From Streptomyces sp. Root431 (GTDB lineage Bacteria > Actinomycetota > Actinomycetes > Streptomycetales > Streptomycetaceae), in assembly GCF_001426585.1 (NCBI RefSeq), contig NZ_LMEI01000006.1, positions 124,001 through 188,000 on the forward strand: a stretch of 64,000 nucleotides of DNA, read 5' to 3'. The translations under genes were made by a program, and so were the position numbers. The notes under the pieces were generated by a model that was not told the origin of the DNA, made no database searches, and worked only from the letters and a program-made list of their open reading frames with translations. Shown here piece by piece: positions 17,014 to 25,692 of this stretch. How positions within the stretch are numbered: the stretch's first letter is position 1; each line of letters begins with the position of its first letter.

Positions 17014-18237
17014 ATGGACGCCATGGACCGCGACCCCTCGGCCACCCCGAGGGCGCTCGCCACCGAAGCCGTGCACGCCGGCCGCGAGGACCTCGCCACG
17101 CTCGGAGTGCACGCCCCGCCGCTCGACCTGTCGACCACCTACCCCTCGTACGACGCCCGGGCCGAGGCCGCCCGCATCGACGAGTTCGCCACCACGGGCG
17201 CCCGGCTCGACGGCCCGCCCGTCTACGCCCGGCTCGACAACCCCACCGTGGCCCGCTTCGAGGAGGCCCTCGCCCGCCTGGAGGGCACCGAGGCCGCCGT
17301 GGCCTTCGCCAGCGGCATGGCGGCCTTCACCGCCGTCCTCCTCGCCCGGGCGAGCCAGGGGCTGCGCCACGTGGTCGCGGTCCGTCCGCTCTACGGCTGC
17401 AGCGACCACCTCCTGGAGGCCGGGCTGCTCGGCACCGAGGTGACGTGGACCGACCCGGCGGGCATCGCCGACGCGATCCGCCCCGACACCGGCCTCGTCA
17501 TGGTCGAGTCGCCGGCGAACCCCACCCTCGCCGAGGCCGACATCCGCGCCCTCGCCCACTCCTGCGGCTCCGTGCCGCTCCTGGTGGACAACACCTTCGC
17601 CACGCCGGTCCTCCAGCGGCCCGTCGAGCAGGGCGCGCGGATCGTGCTGCACAGCGCGACCAAGTACCTGGGCGGGCACGGCGACGTCATGGGCGGGATC
17701 GTCGCCTGCGACGAGGAGTTCGCCCGTACCCTCCGCCAGGTCCGCTTCGCCACCGGCGGCGTGCTCCACCCGCTCGCCGGCTATCTGCTGCTCCGGGGCC
17801 TGTCCACCCTTCCGGTGCGGGTGCGGGCGGCGTCGAACTCGGCCGCGGAGCTCGTCCGGCGGCTTGCCACCGACCCCCGGATCGCCCGCGTCCACTACCC
17901 GCGGATCGGCGGCGCGATGATCGCCTTCGAGGTCTACGGCGACCCGCACGACGTGATCGCCGGAGTGCGGCTGATCACCCCGGCGGTCAGCCTCGGCAGC
18001 GTCGACACCCTCATCCAGCACCCGGCCTCCATCAGCCACCGCATCGTGGCCGAGGGGGACCGGCGCTCGGCGGGCGTCAGCGACCGGCTGCTGCGCATGT
18101 CGGTCGGCCTGGAGGACGTCGAGGACCTCTGGAGGGACCTGACGCAGGCGCTCAGCGCTCCGCCGGTCGCACCTCCTCGTGAGGCCGCGACGGCGAGCGA
18201 GGGCTCTGGCGCGGTGCTGCGGCCAGTCGCGCGGTGA
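17014..18237 (+). CDS. Cys/Met-metabolism PLP-dependent enzyme, methionine gamma-lyase-like
   Basis: 407 residues. PLP contacts: Y71/R73 (VYARLDNPT), Y127 in PLYGCS, D192 (VDNTFATP) and the Schiff-base K217 ([11 protein letters not shown]). C129 in YGCS matches the Cys typical of methionine gamma-lyases, and the late [16 protein letters not shown] block is also of that type; cystathionine gamma-synthase or -lyase remain alternatives. The reaction would release methanethiol, ammonia and 2-oxobutyrate from methionine. The last ~27 residues (after LTQAL) are not family-like and are encoded opposite the 3' end of the next gene, with an 86-base overlap. Probably controlled by the divergent Lrp gene. 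Confidence 0.88.
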   Translation: MDAMDRDPSATPRALATEAVHAGREDLATLGVHAPPLDLSTTYPSYDARAEAARIDEFATTGARLDGPPVYARLDNPTVARFEEALARLEGTEAAVAFASGMAAFTAVLLARASQGLRHVVAVRPLYGCSDHLLEAGLLGTEVTWTDPAGIADAIRPDTGLVMVESPANPTLAEADIRALAHSCGSVPLLVDNTFATPVLQRPVEQGARIVLHSATKYLGGHGDVMGGIVACDEEFARTLRQVRFATGGVLHPLAGYLLLRGLSTLPVRVRAASNSAAELVRRLATDPRIARVHYPRIGGAMIAFEVYGDPHDVIAGVRLITPAVSLGSVDTLIQHPASISHRIVAEGDRRSAGVSDRLLRMSVGLEDVEDLWRDLTQALSAPPVAPPREAATASEGSGAVLRPVAR

Positions 18238-19600
18238 TGACGAGCGTGCCCTCCTCGATCTGGTAGTCGAGGGGGAGCTGGAGCGCCCGCATGGCGGCCA
18301 CCATCCCGGTGTTGGACGCCTGCGTCACGGCGTACACGCTCTCGCAGCCGGCCTCCTCGGCCATCGCCACCAGCCGGCCGAGGAGCTCGGAGCCGATGCC
18401 GCGCCGCTGCCAGTCGTCCTCGACCATCAGGGCGACCTCGGTCTCGTCGCCGTCCCACAGGAGGTGGCCGAGGGCGACGAGCCGGCCGGAGGTCGTCTGG
18501 ACGGCGAGCGTGCGTCCGAAGCGGGGGCTGAGCAGGTGGTCGAGGTAGCGGTCGGCGTCGCCGACGGGGCCGTGGTAGCGCAGGCCGAGGGTACGGGCCG
18601 AGCAGCGGTCGTGCATGGCCCGCGCGGCCCGCAGGTCGCGCTGGTCCGCGCGGCGGACGGTGATCTCGTTGCCCTCCGGCAGGGTCAGCACGTCCTGGCT
18701 GCGGGGGAGACGCGGGCCGAGCCGGGCGTCGAGCTCGACCAGCGCGCGGGCCCGGGCGAACTCGGTCGGGGTGAAGGGGAGATAGGGCCGCTCGACGATG
18801 AGCGTGCCGCCGTGCGGGTCGCGCAGCCGCATCACGGTCTCCTCCAGGACTCCTTCGACCGGGGCCTGTTCGCCGGTGGGACGGCCGGTGAGCGAGAGCG
18901 CGGGCACGGAGTGGAGGGTGCAGCGGCCGAGGAGCTGGCGCAGCGCCAGCGGCAGTTCGGCCGCGTCGAGCGCGGTACGGGTGGCGAGGCCGAGGACCCG
19001 GGTCGGCGTGTCGACCAGGTCGTGGGCGTCGGCCCGCTCGGTCCAGGTGTCGCGGCCGCCGGCCGCCGCGGTCTCGCGGGCGAGGGCCTGGGCGGAGAGG
19101 TCGGCGGGGGCGCGCAGCAGGAACTCGTCGACCGTGCCCCGGGCGAGCGGATGGGTCTGGAGGGTCAGGATGTCCACGCCCAGCCGGGCGAGCACCGTGC
19201 ACAGCGCGGCGAGACTGCCCGGGGTGTCCTCGACGGTGGTCCGCATGCGCCAGAGCACGGTCTCGGCGGGCGGCCGCGGGGCGTCCTCGGCGCCGTCACC
19301 TTCGGCGGCCGTCGGAGCCGTGGCGGAGCGCTCGCCGGTGTCACCCCCTGAGGCTCCTGCGGGCGGCGGCGCATGACTGGCATGACTGTGCCTCCGCGCC
19401 CACCAGGTGTGGAACGCGGCGGTGGCGACCAGCGCGATCGCAGAGAACACCAGGAGGTACTGGCCGTCGGGGCCCTTGACGATGGTCTTGGCGATCGTGT
19501 CGGCCACCACCACGGCGGTGAAGAGGGCGGCGAGCTCGATCAGGTCGTGCCGCCAGTGGTGCGGACGGCGGGCGGTCTTCGAAGACGTCACATCGGTCAT
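18152..19600 (-). CDS. Membrane-anchored ACT-GNAT protein
   Basis: 482 residues in three parts. Residues ~20-75 hold two hydrophobic segments (LIELAALFTAVVVADTI; YLLVFSAIALVATAAF). Residues ~115-180 look like an ACT domain (RTTVEDTPGSLAALCTVLARLGVDILTL), the small-ligand sensor found in amino-acid enzymes. Residues ~305-460 are a GNAT N-acyltransferase, with the acetyl-CoA loop WQRRGIGSELLGRLV. This suggests an acyltransferase gated by an amino acid at the membrane; the acceptor is unknown. The C-terminal ~20 residues are Arg/Pro-rich and overlap the convergent PLP-enzyme gene. Confidence 0.85.
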   Translation of the reverse strand: MTDVTSSKTARRPHHWRHDLIELAALFTAVVVADTIAKTIVKGPDGQYLLVFSAIALVATAAFHTWWARRHSHASHAPPPAGASGGDTGERSATAPTAAEGDGAEDAPRPPAETVLWRMRTTVEDTPGSLAALCTVLARLGVDILTLQTHPLARGTVDEFLLRAPADLSAQALARETAAAGGRDTWTERADAHDLVDTPTRVLGLATRTALDAAELPLALRQLLGRCTLHSVPALSLTGRPTGEQAPVEGVLEETVMRLRDPHGGTLIVERPYLPFTPTEFARARALVELDARLGPRLPRSQDVLTLPEGNEITVRRADQRDLRAARAMHDRCSARTLGLRYHGPVGDADRYLDHLLSPRFGRTLAVQTTSGRLVALGHLLWDGDETEVALMVEDDWQRRGIGSELLGRLVAMAEEAGCESVYAVTQASNTGMVAAMRALQLPLDYQIEEGTLVITARLAAAPRQSPRSPSRPHEEVRPAER

Positions 19601-19730
19601 GGCTTCACTGTGACCCAGCGGTGTTGCGTGATCACGAACGTTTTGTGACTGACGGGTTAAGCGCCGATCTGGTGCCTTAGGGGCCGATTCGGACCGTTTG
19701 AGTCAGAGTCTGATCGGCCCCTTGAGCGGC

Positions 19731-22472
19731 TCATGGGCGGAGCGCGTCCCGCAGCCGCTTCGCCTGCACCACGAGCTGTGAGGAGCCCTTGCCCGAAGCG
19801 AGGCCGTCGAGCCCGGGAAGGTCACCCCGCGCCCCGCACCGCTCCACGCAGTCGGCCGCCACCGCGAGCACCTCGCCGAGGCCGCGCACCGGCTTCCCGC
19901 CGTCCAGCAGCTCGGGGAGCGCCGCCCCGAGCACCGCCCACACCGTCCCGTACGCCCCCGTGATCGCCGCCGTCCGGGCGGCGTCCGCCAGCCGGTTCGG
20001 CTTCACCGAGCCCTCGGCGACGAGCCACGCCAGCTCCTCGCCGACCTGCCGCCCGTCCAGGTCGCCCCGGGACGCGAGCACGAGCAGCGCGTCCACGGCC
20101 CGCAGCCGGTCGTCGGCGTCCCCGGCGCCCAGGGCGAGCGCGAGGGCGACGGCGACGGCCCGGCCCACCCGGCCCTCCGCCTCGGCCAGCCCGGTCAGCG
20201 GTTCGGTCGTCTCCCGCGAGCTGCCGCCTCGCGCGAGCGACGGTACGAAGCAGGCGGCGAGCACCTCACGGTCGGCCGGCAGGACGGGGGCCCAGTGCTC
20301 CACGCCGGTGACCCAGTGGTAGCAGCGGCGGGGCGCCGTCTCCAGCGTGCCGCCCAGCCACCGGAAGGCGGGCGGGAACTCCTCCCGCACCACGGCCCGG
20401 TCGGCGAGCTCGACCACCAGCCGCTGGAAGACGGACCACGTCTCCAGGGACCGGTCCTCCTCCCGCCCGAGGAACCGCACGGTCGCCGCCAGCGGCTCGT
20501 CCGCCCGCAGCCACGCGCCGAGCCGCCGCCCGGCCACGGTGCCGAGGGCGGACGCCTCCTCCTCCGCCCGCCCGGCATCGGGGCCGGTCCGCAGGACCCG
20601 CAGCAGGGCCTGGGCCAGATCGGCGGGGGCGGGCTCGACGCCCGCGTCCCGGTAGACGCGCAGACGCTCGACGAGCACCAGAGGATCGATACCGCCCGTG
20701 CTCACGGTCGGCGAGGCGAGCAGCAGCGGCAGCGCGTCCGTGCCGATCAGCGCGGAGGCCTCCCACAGCCGCGCGTCCCTGATGCCCGTCAGTGCCTCGT
20801 GGAAGCAGGCCGTGCTTTCCGGTTCCCGGGCCCGCCGGTCCTCGATCCACGACGGCTCCAGCAGCCCGAGCAACCCCGCGAGCACCGCGTGGAGCGCGCG
20901 GAAGTCGTTGGAGAAGTGGTGCGGCTCCTGCCAGACCTCGATGGCGAACGCCTCCCGCACCGCCCGAGCCACCGCCTCCCGGTCCCGGTGCGCGTGCCGC
21001 ACCACACCGTCGAGGGCACGCTCGAACCGCACCGGATCCTCGGAGACCCCCTTCGCCAGCAGGTCCTCCACCAACTCCTCGACCGTCGACGCCGGCGGCC
21101 CGACCGGCTGCGCCCCGGGCACGGGCGGCAGGATCTCCTCGTACGGGAACCCGGGCTCCTCCTCCAGGGCCTCCCCGAACAGCGCCACGGCGGTCTGCCG
21201 GTGCGCCGGGCTCAGCAGCCCGGCCTGAGCGGCCAGTTCCCGCCGTACGGAGTCGTCCACGGCGGACAGATGACGGGCCACCAGCTTCAGCGCGCGCCCC
21301 TGGAGGTCGGTGTCCTCGTTCCCGAAGACCTCCGCCACCGCGGGCAGCAGCTCGTCCGCCGCGCCCGCATCGCGCGCCAGCGCCTTGCCGACCAGAGTCA
21401 ACTGGGCCCGCACGAGCTTCTTCTCGGTCCGGAACAGCACCGCACTCGTCATCTCGGCCAGCGCGGCCGTCGACAGCGCCCCCTCCTCCGCCAGCTCCGC
21501 CAGCACCTCCTGCGCGTACCCCGCGATCGGAGACGGCGTGTCCGCCGTCATCCCGACCAGGTCCGGGATCCGCTCCCGGAACTCCGCCGCGGTCGGCTCG
21601 ACCAACCGCAGCACGTCCAGCGGGAACCTCAGGTCGCGCGGACGGCCGCCCCGCAACAACCGGGAGACGGCGGCGTCCAGGACCGCGGCCCGGTCCACCA
21701 CGCCCTCCGCGACGAGCGCCGCGACCGCGGTGGGCCAGTGCGCGTGGGGAGCCTCGGTGACCGTCCAGGTCAACTGGTCGGGGCTCTCCGCCATCGAGAG
21801 GGCATGGACCACCAGGGCCGGTGTCTGCGGATCCTCCCGCAGCCGCTCCAGGAGCGAGGGGCCCTCGAACGACCGCCTCCAGCGACTGCCGGCGCGGAAC
21901 TGCCACGCCCAGCCCAGGACGTAGCCGTCGGTCGCCGGCACCGGGCGGCCGGACCGCTCCACAAGGCCGCGGATCAACTCGTAGCTGTGCTCCGCCACCG
22001 CCGGCCGCGAGGCGAGCCGGCCGGCCAGGTCGGCCAGCCACTCCGGAGGGAGACCGTCGACCACCCGGAGGACCAGACCACCGTCCTCCGAGCGCCAGGC
22101 CAGCAGATCACGGCCACCGAGCCAGGTCGCCGCCCCGGCCGCCCCCGGGTGACAGCCCGCCCCCGCCACGTACAGCGCGCGCCGGACGTCGGCCGCGTCC
22201 CTCGGGCGCTGCCGCTCCCAGCCCCGTACCTCGGTGCGCAGCGACTTCAGCTCGGCGAGGACCGTCCGTCGCTCCGCCGCGCCCAGCCCCTCCAGGAGCG
22301 CGGGCACCTCGTCGGCGCGCCCGCCGCGCACCGCCTCGATCAGCTTCTCGACCCCCACCGGCTGCCCGTTCCCCTCGGCCTTCGTCGTCCCCACGGCCTT
22401 CTCCGTCCTTCGCGTCACTGCCCCGACCCCCACGCTCGACTCCTCCGGCTCCTCCGGCTCACGCCCTGTCAC
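19731..22472 (-). CDS. DUF6493-type large helical protein, partner of a SWIM protein
   Basis: 913 residues, no membrane segment or signal peptide, rich in Leu/Ala/Glu helices arranged like HEAT-type repeats (for example FRERIPDLVGMTADTPSPIA.. AQEVLAELAEEGALS). I recognise it as the DUF6493 family seen in Streptomyces beside SWIM-domain genes; its biochemical role is not known. The GTG at 22472 overlaps the SWIM gene's stop (GTGA), indicating translational coupling and joint function. The longer open frame to 22598 lies inside the SWIM gene and is rejected. Confidence 0.8.
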   Translation of the reverse strand: MTGREPEEPEESSVGVGAVTRRTEKAVGTTKAEGNGQPVGVEKLIEAVRGGRADEVPALLEGLGAAERRTVLAELKSLRTEVRGWERQRPRDAADVRRALYVAGAGCHPGAAGAATWLGGRDLLAWRSEDGGLVLRVVDGLPPEWLADLAGRLASRPAVAEHSYELIRGLVERSGRPVPATDGYVLGWAWQFRAGSRWRRSFEGPSLLERLREDPQTPALVVHALSMAESPDQLTWTVTEAPHAHWPTAVAALVAEGVVDRAAVLDAAVSRLLRGGRPRDLRFPLDVLRLVEPTAAEFRERIPDLVGMTADTPSPIAGYAQEVLAELAEEGALSTAALAEMTSAVLFRTEKKLVRAQLTLVGKALARDAGAADELLPAVAEVFGNEDTDLQGRALKLVARHLSAVDDSVRRELAAQAGLLSPAHRQTAVALFGEALEEEPGFPYEEILPPVPGAQPVGPPASTVEELVEDLLAKGVSEDPVRFERALDGVVRHAHRDREAVARAVREAFAIEVWQEPHHFSNDFRALHAVLAGLLGLLEPSWIEDRRAREPESTACFHEALTGIRDARLWEASALIGTDALPLLLASPTVSTGGIDPLVLVERLRVYRDAGVEPAPADLAQALLRVLRTGPDAGRAEEEASALGTVAGRRLGAWLRADEPLAATVRFLGREEDRSLETWSVFQRLVVELADRAVVREEFPPAFRWLGGTLETAPRRCYHWVTGVEHWAPVLPADREVLAACFVPSLARGGSSRETTEPLTGLAEAEGRVGRAVAVALALALGAGDADDRLRAVDALLVLASRGDLDGRQVGEELAWLVAEGSVKPNRLADAARTAAITGAYGTVWAVLGAALPELLDGGKPVRGLGEVLAVAADCVERCGARGDLPGLDGLASGKGSSQLVVQAKRLRDALRP

Positions 22473-23863
22473 CGCACCACCGCTTCTCCGGCCCCCGGCA
22501 CCGGCTCGGCGCCCGACGCGCCCCGCCGGGCCATCCGCACCGCGAGCGCGTGCTTGCACGGGCCCCGCCGCCCCCGGTGGTCCGCCCACCATTGGCACGT
22601 ACAGTTCAGCGCCCCGCCCGACTCCCGCACCCGGTAGCGCCGCTCGCCCGAGGCCACCGTGGCCAGCTCGCCTTCGAGCTCCACCGCGCCCTCCGCGACC
22701 AGCCGGCGCGCGCTCACCAGGCGCGGGTTGTGCCGCTCGGCGCGGTCCGCGTCATAGGGCAGCTCCCGGTGGAAGTAGGCCGCCTCCGCCACGTCGTACC
22801 CCACCCGGCCCGCCGTGCCCAGCCGGGTCAGCGCCGCCCGCACCCGCTCGACCGTGAGACCGGCCTGCGCCGCGAGGTCCGCCGGGTCGATGCGCGGCTC
22901 CCACGCCAGGAGCACGGCCACCAGCTCCGCGTCCCCCGCAGCGTCCTCCGTCGACAGGGCCTCCAGCACCCCGCCCTCCCCGGAGAAGCCCCGCGCCGGG
23001 TCGGGCGACAGCGTCAGCGTGAGCCGCATGCCCGGCAGGGTCACCTCCCAGGCGCTCGCGGTGGCCGCGCCGTCCGGCACCGGCCCGTACACCCGCAGCC
23101 CCGTCGCGTGCCGCAGCACCCGCTCCAGGGCGACCAGCCGGTCGGGACCCGGCAGACACACCGCACCAGGACCCGGCCGCGTCGTCGGACGCAGCGTCCG
23201 GCCCGCCGGGACGATCCACAGCGGTCCGCGCCCCCGGGCCTGCCCGCGCGGCAGGGACCGCAGGAAGCGGACGGCATCCGCCCCCGGCAGCTCGGCCCGC
23301 AGGTCGAACCGGGCCGAGGCGACCTGCGCCTCGGCGAAGCCCCGCAGCCACCGGTCCGGCAGCGGGACCTTCTTCTCCACGACCGCCCCCGCGAGCGTGG
23401 TCACCGCCATCTCCTCGGGGCCGACCCGCAGATGCAGCGGATCGTCCCCCGTCATCCGCGACAGCGCCTCGCGCAGCGGATCGTTGACGTCCACATTGGT
23501 CGTGCCGTGCCCCGTCTCCGCACCGCCCAGGCCCTCGTCGAGCACGTCCAGGCGCGCGTACACCCCGCCGCAGCCCGAGAAGGACTCGAACCGCAGCCGG
23601 TCCCCGTTCCCCGTCACCACCGGGTCCAGCGAAGCCGGCCGCACCCGCTGGTGATAGCGCGCCGCCGCCACGTCGGCGACCGCGAGCAGACCGCGGGCCG
23701 CCACCTGCGGAGCGGTCAGGAAGCCCGAGAAGAAGCGCGGATGGGCCTCGCCGCCGCGGGGCGTGAGACCCCCCGCCGTCTCCAGCCCGAGCAGCCGACC
23801 GGAGCCCGTCGCCTCCAGGGCGGACGGGCGTGCGTAGGCGAGCGCATGTACGGATCGCGTCAT
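22469..23863 (-). CDS. SWIM zinc-finger domain protein
   Basis: 464 residues. The C-terminal LNCTCQWWADHRGRRGPCKHALAV contains the CxC...CxH zinc ligands of a SWIM finger, a module for nucleic-acid or protein binding. The N-terminal ~400 residues have no domain I can name; they include an Arg/Gly-rich middle. ATG 23863 is used; no clear ribosome-binding site precedes it. It is coupled to the DUF6493 gene by a 4-base overlap. A role in DNA or RNA transactions is plausible but unproven. Confidence 0.85.
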   Translation of the reverse strand: MTRSVHALAYARPSALEATGSGRLLGLETAGGLTPRGGEAHPRFFSGFLTAPQVAARGLLAVADVAAARYHQRVRPASLDPVVTGNGDRLRFESFSGCGGVYARLDVLDEGLGGAETGHGTTNVDVNDPLREALSRMTGDDPLHLRVGPEEMAVTTLAGAVVEKKVPLPDRWLRGFAEAQVASARFDLRAELPGADAVRFLRSLPRGQARGRGPLWIVPAGRTLRPTTRPGPGAVCLPGPDRLVALERVLRHATGLRVYGPVPDGAATASAWEVTLPGMRLTLTLSPDPARGFSGEGGVLEALSTEDAAGDAELVAVLLAWEPRIDPADLAAQAGLTVERVRAALTRLGTAGRVGYDVAEAAYFHRELPYDADRAERHNPRLVSARRLVAEGAVELEGELATVASGERRYRVRESGGALNCTCQWWADHRGRRGPCKHALAVRMARRGASGAEPVPGAGEAVVR

Positions 23864-23938
23864 GAGGAAGACAGTAGGGCCCCCCACTGACAATCCCGGG
23901 GGACCCTCTCCGCACCACCTCCGAACAGGACTTACCGC

Positions 23939-24030
23939 CCGACGAGCCCTGGCCGCAGGCCCTACGAGCCCCGGCCGGAGGACGCCTGACGAGCCCTGGC
24001 CGCAGGCCCTACTGCCCGACCAGCCCCGGC
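23939..24030. repeat. Imperfect ~25-bp direct repeats at the phoD 3' end
   Basis: GACGAGCCCTGGCCGCAGG followed by CCCTAC occurs identically at 23941-23965 and 23988-24012, with two diverged units between and after (ACGAGCCCCGGCCGGAGG.., ACCAGCCCCGGCCGCAGG..). The last copies lie inside the end of the phoD coding sequence, so the repeats look like slippage duplications of that end. Confidence 0.7.
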
Positions 24031-25595
24031 CGCAGGACCTTGCTGAACAGCACCGACCCGCCCTCGGCCCGGAGCCGCACCGTCAGCTCGCCGCTGTGCC
24101 CGTCGATGTCGACCTCGCCGAAGTACTGCGGGCTCTCCATCGGCGACAGGTTCGCCCGCTCCGGCGCCCGGACGAACACCCGCTCAGGACCGAACGTCCC
24201 GTCCAGCGCGTTCGCCGGGAAGCCGCCCGCCGCGAGCGGGCCCGACACGAACTCCCAGAAGGGCTCGAAGTCCTGGAAGGCCGCCCGCTCCGGCGCGTAG
24301 TGCTGCGCCGACGTGTAGTGCACGTCCGCCGTCAGCCACACCGTGCCCGTGATCCGGCGGTGCTTGACGAACCGCAGCAGCTCCGCGATCTGGAGCTCAC
24401 GGCCCAGCGGCGCACCCGGGTCGCCCTGCGCGACCGCCTCGAAGTTCGCGGCGCCGTCCGGCACGACCAGGCCCAGCGGCATGTCCGCGGCGAGCACCTT
24501 CCACACCGCCGTGGACGAGGCCAGCTCCCGCTTCAGCCAGGCCAGCTGCTCCGCGCCCAGGATGCCCGTCGTGTCGTCGGCCTGCCGGCCGGGGGAGTTG
24601 GCGTTCCGGTACGACCGCATGTCGAGCACGAACACGTCGAGCAGCGGCCCGTACCGCACCACGCGGTGCATGCGGCCGGTCTTCCCGCGCGCGTGGAGGG
24701 TGGACACCGGCGTGTACTCGCCGAACGCCCGCAGCGCCCGGGCAGCGAGGACGTCCACGTCCTTCTCCGTGTAGCGCGCGTCGTCCAGGATCTGGCCGGG
24801 GTACCAGTTGTTGCGCACCTCGTGGTCGTCCCACTGCACCACCGAAGGCACCTGCGCGTTGAACGCCCGGACGTTGTGGTCGAGGAGGTTGTACCGGAAG
24901 TTGCCCCGGTACTCGTCGAGCGTCTCCGCGACCTTCGACTTCTCCGGCGTCGTGACGTTCCGCCAGATCCGCCCGTCGGGCAGCGTCACGCTCGGCTGGA
25001 TGACCCCGTCGGCGTAGATCGAGTCGCCGCTGCACAGGAAGAAGTCCGGATCCAGGCGGCGCATCTCCTCGTACGCGCGAAAGCCGCCGATGTCCGGGTT
25101 GATGCCCCAGCCCTGCCCCGCGATGTCCCCCGACCACAGGAACCGGACGCCGTCGCGCCGCCGCTCCGGGGCCGTACGGAAGGTGCCGACGACCGGCTCG
25201 CCCGTCCGGCGCGGATCGTCCGGGTCCGCCAGCGTCACGCGGTAGTGGATCTGCTCGCCCGCCGGCAGCCCGCGCAGCGCCACCGTGCCGGTGTGGTCCG
25301 TGCCCGCGCCGATCAGCGGCCCGTGGTGGCGGCGCACCCGCCGGAACGACTCGCTCGCCGAGGTCTCGACGAGCATCCGCGCGGGCCGGTCCGACCGCAC
25401 CCACACCAGCCCCGAGGAGGCCGTGACGTCGCCCGTCTGCACGCCCCAGGCGGCCCGCGGCCGCCCCGAGAGCGCGAACGCCGGGGCCGCGAGGCCGGCG
25501 CCGCCGAGCGCGAGCGCCGCCGAGGCCGCCAGCGACCCGCGCAGCAGACCGCGCCGCGCGGGGGAGAGCGGGGAACCGGGCACGGGGTGGGACAT
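24009..25595 (-). CDS. phoD: PhoD-like alkaline phosphatase/phosphodiesterase, Tat-exported
   Basis: 528 residues. Begins with a twin-arginine signal (SPARRGLLRGSLAASAALAL, cleavage near AFA-LS), so it should be folded before export. Then an N-terminal Fn3-like PhoD_N domain and the metallophosphatase core with WSGDIAGQG, SGDSIYADG, QWDDHEVRNN and TADVHY, the metal ligands of the PhoD family (Fe/Ca enzyme). It releases phosphate from mono- and diesters outside the cell; such genes are usually under PhoP control, but no clear PHO box was found. GGAGG lies 6 bases before the ATG. Confidence 0.93.
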   Translation of the reverse strand: MSHPVPGSPLSPARRGLLRGSLAASAALALGGAGLAAPAFALSGRPRAAWGVQTGDVTASSGLVWVRSDRPARMLVETSASESFRRVRRHHGPLIGAGTDHTGTVALRGLPAGEQIHYRVTLADPDDPRRTGEPVVGTFRTAPERRRDGVRFLWSGDIAGQGWGINPDIGGFRAYEEMRRLDPDFFLCSGDSIYADGVIQPSVTLPDGRIWRNVTTPEKSKVAETLDEYRGNFRYNLLDHNVRAFNAQVPSVVQWDDHEVRNNWYPGQILDDARYTEKDVDVLAARALRAFGEYTPVSTLHARGKTGRMHRVVRYGPLLDVFVLDMRSYRNANSPGRQADDTTGILGAEQLAWLKRELASSTAVWKVLAADMPLGLVVPDGAANFEAVAQGDPGAPLGRELQIAELLRFVKHRRITGTVWLTADVHYTSAQHYAPERAAFQDFEPFWEFVSGPLAAGGFPANALDGTFGPERVFVRAPERANLSPMESPQYFGEVDIDGHSGELTVRLRAEGGSVLFSKVLRPGLVGQ

Positions 25596-25692
25596 GAAGA
25601 ACCTCCAAGAGCGCGTCCGGGCGCGGGAGTCGCGCCGCCGTCCCCTGCCTAACGGCCGGGGGCGGCGCCCACACGAACCCCGCGTGAACAGA

